From Combretum micranthum (taxonomy: Eukaryota > Streptophyta > Magnoliopsida > Myrtales > Combretaceae), in the NCBI GenBank assembly GCA_024138025.1, contig JAMXBD010002232.1, positions 1-64,000 on the forward strand: a stretch of DNA of 64,000 nucleotides, read 5' to 3'. The notes under the pieces are model-generated. The model ran no database searches. It saw nothing but the letters and a program-made list of their open reading frames with translations, and was not told the DNA's origin. The position numbers and the translations under genes are program-made. Of this stretch, positions 47,701-58,300 are shown in pieces. How positions within the stretch are numbered: position 1 is the first letter of the stretch; the number at the start of each line of letters is the position of its first letter.

Positions 47701-49895
47701 GAAACCCAGGGTATAAAAATAATATAATAATAATAATAATAAAATTGTGTAATGAAATAAAAATGAATAGTGCAAAAGAATAATCAATTACCGGTGAAAT
47801 GAAAATACGATAAAAAGGTTATAACTGTAACTTTTATAACCCGAAAAATTATATAACTGATATATTTAGAAATCTCGCGGAATTACGAGTCTAACGGTAC
47901 TAATGGTATATTTTTGATATCTCGAGTCCCGGGACACGCTTTTCGAAGTCTGTATCCGAACGGGTTCGAGATAGGTCAAAAATTTACCAATCTGATATTT
48001 TTAAAAAACTTATTTACTACGAGCTATTCTACATATTTAAACTACCTTTGGCCTCTAGAGTTAAGGGCGCTAGATTGCCGGACTTAAGCTATTGTATTCC
48101 GGTTAGGGTTTCCGGATGATTTTCCGGTTTAGACCTTTGCCAATTGGAAACTGAGATTTTCTGTTTATACAACGTATTTAGTTTGAGAAATTTATTTTAA
48201 ATTTTATTTTTATAAGTATTTAATATCTCTTATGCTTTCGGAAATCTTGAATTGAATTATTATATCGGAGTTATATCGGTAATGGTTACCAGATATGATT
48301 TTCTTGAGTTTGAGTCAATTATCGATTTTTGGAATGATTTTGGGGAAATCTTGATTTTATAATTTGCTTTGAAAAAGGATCTTCATAGTGTTTTGTTTTC
48401 GAATTTATTTTTGCTTCGATTTAAGGTTTTATGAACAATTGGTTAACTTTAAGGATTATTAATTTGTTATTTTGTTTCTTGAATTCTTCCTTCTTAAGAT
48501 TACGAGATTTTAATTTCTAACTCGTTCTATGATTCTTGGGGTTTGATTTGATCGTTAGGGCTTTATTGTGATTTCCGTCTCTTAGGATTATTAGTCTGGT
48601 CGTTTGGGGAATTTCCAAAGTCTATATTTATTATTGGCAGATAAAGTTTTCTTAATCGTGCCAAAGCCTAATTATGGAATTGGCCTTTGGTGATTTCCTG
48701 ATCCTTCAAATTGTCATGTTATGGATTAATTGCTTTTTAGCAAATTATCACTGTGTTTTATTTTTATCCCGATTTTTATGAATTATAGATTAGGTAAGCA
48801 TTTATCTTACGTAATGGTTTTTGGACTTAAGGACTTTTGTAGTCCTTATTTTATTTTAGATTTTCTCAAGATTGAGAAATTTTTGGATTCGTTCGTAATT
48901 TAGGATTTGTCGAAATTCGGTTTTAATTTGGAGTGATTTTTAAGGTTTATTTTCGAAGTTCATTTTGAAATTATTTACTGAAATTTTTCGGGGCTTACAG
49001 GAGCTTAAGGTATATCGAAACCGGGTGTTAAGATATTGACTGTTTTACTAGAATCTTATGATGAATGTCTGCGAATACTTGTTGGTCACTTAAAAGAATT
49101 GAATTAATGACTATTCGACTCCGACTATAACTTGAGTTCACTCATGTCATAATGGGGTTGGAGCATTTGCATTGGTTGGTTTTTCGTGACCCATAAAACG
49201 AATGTGTGGTTAATCGTGATCCATAAAACGAATGTGAGGTTAATTGTGATCCATAAAACGAGCTTTTAATCAGTTGACCGTGAGCTTAAATGGCGTCGTA
49301 CCGCAGGATTCGTTAATCTGCTAACCCGAGATGGAGGGCGCAAGTCCATCCACATATGATTTCCGGTTGGTCATATGTTTGTTGATCACATTTGTATGGT
49401 GCATACACTTGCTTGAATAATCACTTGTTTGAATGTTTGTATTTAATTGTGTTATGGAAGTATTACTCACTAAGCTAGTTAGCTTACGCCCCTATAGTTT
49501 CTTCTTTTTGCAGCATGAGTTTATATGGCTTAGGCCAAGACAAGCCACATCGCAGGTACCGGAGATAGAGTTTCCTATAGAAGTTTAATTCATTCCTTTT
49601 TGTATAGACTTCCATTGGAAACTAAGGACTCTGCTGACTGTAGTAGACTGTTATTCTTTTGCGGGGGAATGCCCCTTAGTTTTTGTAAACTTTAACATTG
49701 TGCTTTTGATTTATTATCTATGGCTAATGAATGCCTTGTTAAACTGTTTAACTCCATATGTTGAAGTATTTTATTGTCGTAAAGGAACGCTTTACATCTA
49801 CTTAAGACTTCCGAAGGCCCCCGGGTAGGGAACTCGAGAGTCTTACTTAGTATGTGGCGGGCTGTTACGTTTAGGATACCCTACGGGGCGTGACA
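41735..49895 (+). mobile_element. E5 5' LTR (family A), interrupted
   Basis: It runs from TGTAAACCCCGGAAATTTC to ACGGGGCGTGACA and is followed by an exact PBS. A minus-strand composite LTR (44272-48999, TSD GGAGC) sits inside; without it the LTR is about 3.43 kb, equal to the solo copies at 50772 and 55349. Parts seen: TATA-like run near 42423, hairpin 42620-42637, donor-like TTG|GTATGT at 42590, array 49168-49296, hairpins 49330-49350 and 49353-49377, palindrome 49471-49486, acceptor-like TTTTTGCAG at 49513. The 157-codon frame at 42146 spans the promoter and is not kept in sister LTRs. Confidence 0.93.
44272..48999 (-). mobile_element. Composite solo LTR, minus strand, TSD GGAGC
   Basis: Its ends are TGTCACGCC and ...GGGGCTTACA, with GGAGC at 44267-44271 and 49000-49004. 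It is the inverted counterpart of 20726-25498, with the same three stacked heads, the same TTA run at the join and the same swapped tail. The last hundred or so bases of the two copies differ at only one or two positions. The E5 LTR text resumes exactly after the TSD (TTAAGGTATATCG). Hairpins lie at 44804-44822, 44830-44848 and 44696-44712. Confidence 0.94.
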
Positions 49896-50037
49896 GTTTA
49901 AGTTGGTATCAGAGCCCTAGGTTATAAAACAAGACAGTAGAATTAAAGGAAACCGGACCTAGAAATTTAACTAATAGGTTAAATGGAGTTAAAAACGTTT
50001 TCTTGCTGAGTCTGATTATTAGTATTGTTTGTTGTAG
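49896..50037 (+). other. E5 primer-binding site and leader
   Basis: TGGTATCAGAGC at 49904-49915 is an exact initiator-Met tRNA match. The leader contains ATGGAGTTAAAAACG at 49984, with an in-frame stop after 8 codons, and ends in a T-rich tract with GTTGTAG before the extra ORF. That end looks like a splice acceptor, so a short leader intron is possible. Confidence 0.85.
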
Positions 50038-50771
50038 GTCTCTCTGGGTGAGACTAGGGAACGGGCAAGGAATTTTACCAAGAGAAATGATGAAACGATG
50101 GTAGAATATAGACTAAGGCTAAGAGAGTTGTGTGAGGATTTTGCCTTAGCCCGACATCCCCGGACCTTAGGGGAAATGTACAGGTTATGGAAGGATGGGC
50201 TGAGATACACCAGATGGGCTTCAGTAGTGGATCAATTGAGTTATGATCCTATGGGCAGAAGGAGCTGGACAAAGTTAGAGACGATCTATACTTTGGAGAG
50301 GATCATGGTTGATTACGGGGGTGAGCCTATGACGAGAGAAGCCACATTTATCTTGAAAGGTGGAGGAACCTGAACCCCTCCAGATTTTAGGGTATGGATC
50401 CCCATAGGACCCTTATATGTTTATGCTCATGATAACTTATATGATCACCCTGACTGGAATATAGCTGATGCATGGAATCACATCACCTGGCATGCAATCT
50501 ATTTGGACATTCTCTCCACCCTCCCCCCCCTCCCCCCCGTGTAGTAGCTCCACCTCCAGCTATTGATATAGGTATGCAGCTGAATGGAGCACCTGTGATT
50601 GGAGAGGATGAAGAGGAAGAGAAGGAGGAGGAGGATCCCGAGGAGGATCCGAACTGGGAACAAAATGAGGTACCTAGGACCCCTACCCCGCCTGTTGAAC
50701 CAGAAGTGCAGGTAAACCCAGAACCCGATCAAATTATATGGGATTTTAACCGGATGTTGGAGATACCAGAG
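50038..50771 (+). pseudogene. E5 extra ORF, 5' part, function unknown
   Basis: Reading starts at V-S-L-G-E without an ATG and runs in one frame through N-F-T-K-R-N-D-E-T-M, E-Y-R-L-R-L-R-E-L, T-L-G-E-M-Y-R-L-W-K-D-G-L-R-Y-T-R and R-R-S-W-T-K-L. One TGA follows (near 50371), then G-P-L-Y-V-Y-A-H-D-N-L and W-N-I-A-D-A-W-N-H. In a C-rich run near 50520 the frame shifts. Then come P-A-I-D-I-G-M-Q-L-N-G-A-P-V and Glu-rich text, ending in D-F-N-R-M-L-E-I-P-E at the solo LTR. I know no family with this order. Weak capsid-like flavour (M-V-E-Y-x-x-R-L-R-E-L) is only a hint. With the part after 54209 it makes about 385 codons. Confidence 0.75.
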
Positions 50772-52953
50772 TGTAAACCCCGGAAATTCTCAGTAGCTAG
50801 AAAACCCCAGGAGTTGGAAACGAAACCCTAATCCGATCAGATTGAGTTTAGTAAATGAAGCCTAGGAACCCTAAATCCGGCTTTCCTTCGGTTTCATAGT
50901 AAAATAAATATTATGGAGTAAATGAAGGTGAATTGTTGTTCCTAAGTACATTTCAAACCTTAGAAAGTTTTAGATTCGGGAATTTTTCAATTCCGGGCCT
51001 TCCCGAGCCCATTTACGGAAAAGCGTGCCCCGGGCCACGGATTCAGAAAAATATTCCGGAATATTCATTAGAACCGTAATTTTATAAGGATTCCAAAAAT
51101 ATCAATTTCATAATTTTCCGAGCTATAAAGATTACAGTTATAGCTTTTCCCGTGTTTTCGGAACAACCGGTAAAGTAGATGTCTTGTCTACTATTCACAA
51201 GTACAACCTACACTACACACAACCCATACCCTATTCTTACATCCTTACAACTACTCATTTCAATTTTCTTTTCCAAGAAATTTTGTCTTTTAAATAATTA
51301 TTACATTTATTACATTTTCATTTACTAAATTACAAAAAATCAAATTTTTAAACACACACACCCCCCCTACATGATGGCCGGCGCCCCTTTGTTCCTTTTC
51401 CCCCCCCATTTAATTATTTTCATCTCATTTAATAAAGCTAAACCCTAATTCATTTGATATATATACTTATTTTTCTCTCTCTCTCTTCATTTCTCTTGTT
51501 TCAAAAATTTTAAAGGAGCAAAACTCTCCCTCTCTTCTCCCTCTTGATGCCGTGAGCTTGTCCCCCTCCCCTTCCTCACATTTCCAACTTTGTTCCTTCT
51601 CTTTTTCACTTCAAGATCCCATTGGTATGTGTATGTAAGCCTTGTTTCTTCCTATTCTTGTAATGGCAAAGGTGTACCTTGTGTATTTCCTCATCAAAAC
51701 CCTATGATGCCCATGCTAGGGACATGGAAATGCATGAACAAGGATGTCAAGCCATCACAAGACATGGATCTAGTGTTTAGATGTATTTTGTTAAGATTTC
51801 ATGTTGTTCATGCATATAAAGTAGTGACCTTGTGTTTGTATTGTTGTTTATGCCATGAGATCCATGTTATATACATCATATGTAGTAGATCTAAGGTTTA
51901 GACATTCACCACTTTATGTACATGCATGATCATAGGTTCATTTTTGTTTATGTGCTTTATTGATCATAAAAATGAGGTCTTGTTCATGCATAGAGATGCT
52001 AGGTAGTATATCTCCACATATAGATGGCAAGAACATTGAAAAAGGAAGGACTTTGCTAGATATGGAAAGTTGAAAATTCGGATGAAATGGGAACCTTACC
52101 CTAAAGACCACCAAAATCAATTTTAAACTCATATTTCATAAGAAAAATGGAGGGTATGTGTAATAGACATGTTAAAGGAATTAGTTTTATGAATATTAGA
52201 TGAGTTGGGCATAATAAAATAAGAAAAATAAGAGGTGAAGTTAGAATGGAAAGTGTTGACTTTAATTGTGTAGTCAAATTCGTAACTTTATGTAATGCCT
52301 AAATAAACACTTAGTATTTAAGTCTAAAATGAATGTTTTATAAGCTAAATGAAGTCCTTAGATAAGGTATACATTGAAGCTCCAATTTTTAATGCATTAG
52401 ACTAGGACTCCCTAAGAAAAATGTAAGAAAAGAAAATTTGGAAAATTCGGATTTCTACAAATAGCTTATTTGAAAACATGTTTACCAAATGAAAAATGTG
52501 AATTTTTGTGCATGAATGGAGACCATGACTATTATAGACTTTGAGAACCTATTTTTAGTTAAATAATAAGTAGATTATAAGATTACAAACCAAAGAAACC
52601 CTAAGGAGTATAATGTGGGAGAATAACTTCTTAGATTTAGCCTTATTGAAACTTTCCCCAACACTTAGGAGTTCCTAAAAGTTTATTTCTACAAAAATCA
52701 TCATGACCATGCACAAGTTGAGTTCATTACATAGCATACACATTTGTAGTTCATTCCTAAATCATTCATGCATGAATCACTAACTAGGAACATTTCTTAT
52801 CAAAAGCAAAACACATTTTCAAAATTGGATCAATTGTGGAACAGAACTGATCCCACTGTTCCGTGACCCTATGATTTTCAAAACTTGGATTTAATACTTG
52901 AGTTAGATAGATCTTTCGAAGTAGATGAAGATTGATATAAAGTTTGCGAAATT

Positions 52954-52992
52954 CCGAGTTAAAATGACCAAGTTATGGCCGTTTTAAGTCGG
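52954..52992 (+). other. Long conserved LTR hairpin
   Basis: Arms CCGAGTTAAAATGACC and GGCCGTTTTAAGTCGG flank loop AAGTTAT; 14 of 16 positions pair, one as G-U. The same sequence is at 18921-18959 and, inverted, at several places in the minus-strand LTRs. It lies in the most conserved block of these LTRs. Confidence 0.6.
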
Positions 52993-53633
52993 AACTTCCA
53001 AATATAGCGAGAGATCCGAATTCAACTAGTCTAGATGAATAGTTTGATTTACTTACATGGTGAGGATCTCATAGGGTTTATTCTTGATTGGTAGGTGATT
53101 CCGAGCAGGACGACTCTCTACCACCTGATTATTATTATTAAGGAGTTTGGTGACCCATGGCCGAGTGAGTTTACTTCCACTCTCAATTAATGCTTGTGAA
53201 TGTAATATAGTGGCACTAGTGATATAGGCAAAGATAAAACCGACTGTACAAGCATGATGGGGTATGTGGGAATTATTTATGTTATTGATTGTTGATATGT
53301 GAAATGGAACTTAAGGTATATCGAAACCGAGTGTTAAGATATTGACTGTATTACTAGTATCTTATAATGAATGTCTGCAAATACTTGTTGGTCACCTAAA
53401 AGAAATGAATTAATGACTATCCGACTCCGACTATAAACTGAGTTCATTCATGTCAATGGGGTTGGAGCATTTGCATTGGTTGGTTTTTCGTGACCCATAA
53501 AACGAATGTGAGGTTAATCGTGATCCATAAAACGAATGTGAGGTTAATCGTGATCCATAAAACGAGCTTTTAAATCAGTTGACCGTGAGCTTAAACGGCG
53601 TCGTACCGCAGGATTCGTTAATCTGCTAACCCG

Positions 53634-53682
53634 GGATGGAGGGCACAAGTCCATCCACATATGATTTCCGGTTGGTCATATG
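53634..53682 (+). other. Paired LTR hairpins A and B
   Basis: Hairpin A is GGATGGA-GGGCACAAG-TCCATCC (53634-53656). Hairpin B is CATATGA, an 11-base loop containing TTCCGG, then TCATATG (53658-53682). They are one base apart. The same pair with different stems and similar loops is found in every LTR subtype of the window except E6. Confidence 0.7.
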
Positions 53683-53775
53683 TTTGTTGATCACAATTGT
53701 ATGGTGCATACACTTGCTTGAATAATCACTTGCTTGAATGATTGTATCTAATTGTGTTATGGAAGTATTACTCAC

Positions 53776-53791
53776 TAAGCTAGTTAGCTTA
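53776..53791 (+). other. LTR palindrome TAAGCTA-GT-TAGCTTA
   Basis: Perfect 7-bp arms flank a 2-base spacer, just upstream of the T-rich TTTTGCAG. It is also at 4993, 12840, 19746, 25058, 49471 and 58348, and inverted at 30106 and 44696, with spacer GT, GTA, GTG or CAC. The diverged solo LTR has TAAGC-TAAT-GCTTA (36021). Confidence 0.7.
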
Positions 53792-54209
53792 CGCCCCTAT
53801 AGTGTATATCTTTTGCAGCACGACTTTATTTGGCTTAGGCCAAGGCAGGCCACAGCGCAGGTACCGGAGATAGAAGTTTCCCGTAGAAGTTTAATTCATT
53901 CCCTTTTTGTGTAGACTTCCATTGGAAACTAAGGACTCTGGATGACTGTAATAGACTGTTATTCTTTTGCGGGGGAATGCCCCTTAGATTTTGTAAACCT
54001 TAAAATGTATGCGTTTTGATTTATTATCTATGGCTAATGAATGCCTTGTTAAACTGTTTAACTCCATTTGTTGAAGTATTCTATTGTCGTAAAGGAACGC
54101 TTTACATCTACTTAAGACTTCCGAATGCCCCGGGTAGGGAACTCGAGAGTCTTACGTAGTATGTGGCGGGCTGTTACGTTTAGGATACCCTACGGGGCGT
54201 GACACAGAG

Positions 54210-54635
54210 AGTGGGAGGGTAGAACCCAAGGTAGATTCCAGGCTATGGAGAGATGTGTATGTGGAGGGTGAGAACCCACCTGTGCTTGACCTAGTTGTAG
54301 TAGAACCCGAGGCCCCAGTGCCTATGGAGACAGAGAATGTGGCAGATGAGCCTGTAAGAGAGCCTGAAGTAGAGGTGAACCGCCTAGGTGAGCCCGAGAT
54401 AAGAGGTGAAGAGGAAGAAGTAAGCCCGCAAGAGGGGCAAGGGACTGAAGAAGAAGAAGAAGAAGAAGAAAAGGAAGAGGAAAGTGAGGATCCGGAGCCT
54501 CTAGTCCGACCCGCTAGGAAGCGGAGGATGACCACTAGGGAGTACCTTAGCTTGTTCGTCCGACAGGACGATGGTGGTTCTACCAGCAGGAGACGACTTT
54601 CTAGCCCGACCCCCGACAGCTCTAGTGATGATTAG
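54210..54635 (+). pseudogene. E5 extra ORF, 3' part (acidic and basic tail)
   Basis: This continues the E5 extra ORF after the solo LTR. It reads E-S-G-R-V, R-D-V-Y-V-E-G-E-N-P-P-V, E-P-E-A-P-V-P-M-E-T-E, V-N-R-L-G-E-P-E-I, then a long Glu run. It ends in a basic and polar block (L-V-R-P-A-R-K-R-R-M-T-T-R-E-Y-L-S), a Ser/Arg-rich tail and a TAG. This part is in one frame with no lesion. The E2 copy and the minus fragment keep the same end, so the acidic run followed by K-R-R-M and a serine tail is a stable feature. The basic block could be a nuclear or nucleic-acid contact signal; that is a guess. Confidence 0.8.
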
Positions 54636-55255
54636 AGACCGGGATGTTAGCTAACCCATAAAGTCCAAGCGGAATCCTGATTTTCTTATTTTTGTAGTGG
54701 GCAATGCGGGATGCCAATTTGCCTTAGGATTTCAGGAGAGTTAGTGTTTTATTTGTTCTTTTTCCCTGTATTTTGTCATGTTTTCGGAAATAGGGAAATT
54801 GATTAGAATAGGAAGGGAGCTTAGCTAGCCAAATTTTGGGAACTAAAGGTTGATGTAATATTTGTATGGCTCGCTAAAGAAATGAAAAGGGTCACTTTTG
54901 TTTTAAAGAAATGGAATTGTGAAAAGTACGCATTCTAGTCATGATACATAAGAGAACATTAACTGCATATAGATTGCATAAGCATTCATTCATTCGCATT
55001 ATTGTTGTGAAATATCAAGTGGTTACTCTATGTGTGGATTCTTCTATTTCCTTTATGGTTCTTTTAATTATTCCTTATTTTCTTTTATGGATTGTATTAT
55101 GACTCATCTTATGACTTTATGGAATTATGTATTCCTTGTTCCTTCTAAGTTTAAATTTCAGATTCTCGCAACTTCTAAGCTTGTTATTAATCTTATTCCC
55201 TTGAAACCCAGAACCCCTAAAGATGCTAAAAATCTATTAAACATTGTGTAAACAG
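54636..55255 (+). other. E5 spacer between extra ORF and gag
   Basis: About 620 T-rich bases without a credible gene; the 73-codon frame at 55030 is not kept in E2. It starts with the palindrome GTTAGCTAAC (54646-54655) and ends AAACAG before ACGAAACC, where gag reading begins. It is kept in E2 and in the minus copy. Confidence 0.7.
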
Positions 55256-55348
55256 ACGAAACCGACGAACTTGGAACCAAGGACAAGGGTCTAACCCTAA
55301 TGAAGCCGATCAACCGGCTATACAACAACCTAACCCCCAAGGGGTAGC
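55256..55348 (+). pseudogene. gag: E5 gag, N-terminal fragment
   Basis: In the gag frame this reads R-N-R-R-T-W-N-Q-G, N-E-A-D-Q-P-A-I-Q-Q-P-N-P, leading to the solo LTR at 55349. It joins in frame to A-P-Q-N-Q past that LTR. No ATG is present in this frame, as in the E2 and minus copies. Confidence 0.7.
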
Positions 55349-58300
55349 TATAAGCCCCGGAAATTCTCGGTAGCTAGAAAACCCCAGGAGTTGGAGACGA
55401 AACCCTAATCCGATCAGATTGAGTTTAGTAAATGGAGCCTAGGAACCCCAAATCCGGCTTTCCATCGGTTTCATAGTAAAACAAATATTTTGGAGTGAAT
55501 GAATTTGAATTGTTGTTCCAAAGTACATTTCAAACTTTTGAAAGTTTTAAATTCGGAATTTTTCAATTCCGGGCCTTCCCGAGCCCAATTACGGAAAAGC
55601 GTGCCCCGGGCCACGGATTCAGAAAAATATTCCGGAATATTCATTAGAACCGTAATTTTATAAGGATTCCAAAAATATCAATTTCATAATTTTCCGAGCT
55701 ATAAAGATTACAGTTATAGCTTTTCCCGTGTTTTCGGAACAACCGTAAAGTAGATGTCTTGTCTACTATTCACAAGTACAACCTACACTACACACTACCC
55801 ATACCCTATTCTTACATCCTTACAACTACTCATTTCAATTTTCTTTTCCAAGAAAATTTGTCTCCTTAATAATTATTACATTTATTACAATTTCATTTAC
55901 TAAATTACAAAAAAGTCAAATTTTAAACACACACACACTTCATGCATGAAGTGGCCGGCGCCCCCCCTCTTGCTCCCCCTCCCAATTGAGTTAATTTTAC
56001 TTCTTTTATTTAACTAAAACCTAATTCCTTTAGTATATATACTAAATGTTCTCTCTCTCTCTTCATTTCTTCCATTTTAACTTTTGAAAAAGAGAAAAAC
56101 TCTCTCTTCTTACCCTCTTTGTGCCGTGAGGTAGCTCCCCTCCCCCTTCATCACATTTCCAACTTTGCTTCTTCTCTTTTTCACTTCAAGACTCCATTGG
56201 TATGTGTATGTAAGCCTTGTTTCTTCCTATTCTTGTAATGGCAAAGGTATACCTTGTGTATTTCCTCATCAAAACCCTATGATGCTCATGCTAGGGATAT
56301 GGAAATGCATGAACAAGGATGTCAAGCCATCACAAGACATGGATCTTGTGTTTAAATGCATTTTGTTAAGATTTCATGTTGCTCATGCATATGTAGTAAT
56401 GACCTTGTATTTATATTGATGTTCATGCCATGAGATTCATGTTATATACATCATATGTAGTAGATCTAAGGTTTAGACATCCACCACTTCATGTACATGC
56501 ATGATCATAGGTTCATTTTTGTTTATGTGCTTTATTGATCATAAAAATGAGTCTTGTTCATGTATAGATATGCTAGATAGTATATCTCCACATATAGATG
56601 GCAAGAACATTGAAAAAGGAAGGACTTTGTTAGATATGAAGAGTTGAAAATTCGGATGAAATGGAAACCCTACCCTAAAGACCTCCAAAATCAATTTTAA
56701 ACTTATATTTCATAAGAAAAATGAAGGGTATGTGTAATAGATATGTTGAAGGAATTATTTTCATAATTTTATATGAGTTTAGGCATGATAAAAATAAGGA
56801 AACAAGAGGTGAAGTTAGGATGGAAAATATTGACTTTAAATGTGTAGTTAAATTCGTAACTTTGTGTAATGCCTATATAAACACTTAGTATTTAAGTCTA
56901 AAATGGATGTTTTATAAGCTAAATGAAGTCCTTAGATAAGGTATACATTGAAGCCCCAAATTTTAATACATTAGACTAGATTTCCCTTAAGAAAAATGTA
57001 AGAAAAGAAAATTTGGAAAATTCGGATTTTATAACTAGCTTATTTGAAAACATATTTACCAAATGAAATATGTGAATTTTTGTGCATGAATGGAGGCCAT
57101 GACTATTATAGACTTTGAGAACCTAATTTTAGTCAAATAATAAATAGATTACAAGATTAAAAACCAAAGAAACCCTAAGGAGTATAATGTGGGAGAATAA
57201 CTTCTTAGAATTAGCCTTTATGAAACTTTCCCCAACACTTAGGAGTTCCTAAAAGTTTATTACTACAAAAATCATCATGACCATGCACAAGTTGAGTTCA
57301 TTACATGGCATACACATTAGTAGTTCATTCCTAAATCATTCATGCATGAATCACTAACTAGGAACATTTCTTATCAAAAGCCAAGCACATTTTCAAAGTT
57401 GGATCAATTGCGGGACAGAACTGATCCCACTGTTCCGTGACCTTATTATTTTCAAAACTTGGATTTAATACTTGAATTAGATAGATCTTTCGAAGTAGAT
57501 GAAGATCGATATAAAGTTTGCGAAATTCCGAGTTAAAATGACCAAGTTATGGCCGTTTTAAGTCGGAACTTCCAAATATAGCGAGAAATCCGAATTCAAC
57601 TAGTCTAGAAGTATAGTTTGATTTAATTACATAATGAGAATCTCATAGGGATTATTCTTGTTTGGTAGGTGATTCCGAGCAGGACGACTCTCTACCTCCC
57701 GATTACTATTATTAGAAGTTTGGTGTCCCATGGCCGAGTGAGTTACTTCCACTCTCAATTAATGCTTGTGAATGTAATGTAGTGGCACTAGTGATGTAGG
57801 CAAAGATAAAAGGAATTGTACAAGCATGATGGGTACGTGGGAATTATTCATGTTGTGAATTGTTGATATGTGAAATTGGAGCTTAAGGTATATCGAAACC
57901 GAGTGTTAAGTTATTGACTGTTTTATTAGAATCATATGATGAATGTCTGCGTATACTTGTTGGTCACTTAAAAGAATCGAATTAATGACTATTCGACTCC
58001 GACTATAAACCGAGTTCATTCATGTCACAATGGGGTTGGAGCATTGCATTGGTTGGTTTTTCGTGACCCATAAAACGAATGTGAGGTTAATCGTGATCCA
58101 TAAAACGAATGTGAGGTTAATCGTGATCCATAAAACGAGTTTTTAATCAGTTGACCGTGAGCTTAAACGGCGTCGTACCGCAGGATTCGTTAATCTGCTA
58201 ACCCGGGATGGAGGGCGCAAGTCCATCCACATATGATTTCCGGTTGGTCATATGTTTGTTGATTTCATTTGTATGGTGCATACACTTGCTTGAATAAACA

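Larger units (their letters stand above)
51625..53818 (+). other. Candidate leader intron within the LTR
   Basis: The donor-like ATTG|GTATGT lies about 165 bases after the TATA-like run. The acceptor side has a branch-like CTCACTAAG 45 bases upstream, a T-rich tract and TTTTGCAG at 53818. Span 2194 bases. Equivalent pairs in the other LTRs are listed in the findings. The span holds many ATGs, the tandem array and most hairpins. This is inferred from motifs only. Confidence 0.4.
50772..54204 (+). mobile_element. Solo LTR (family A), TSD CAGAG
   Basis: It starts TGTAAACCCCGGAAATTCTC and ends ACGGGGCGTGACA, with CAGAG at 50767-50771 and 54205-54209. Its length is 3433 bases. It splits the E5 extra ORF, and removing it with one TSD joins E-I-P-E to S-G-R-V in frame, as in E2. 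It is very similar to the E5 LTR and to 55349-58773, so it comes from the same subfamily. Confidence 0.96.

Noticed and set aside
54152..54535. Ser-rich 127-codon frame on the minus strand
   Set aside because: It is the antisense shadow of the Glu-rich end of the E5 extra ORF.
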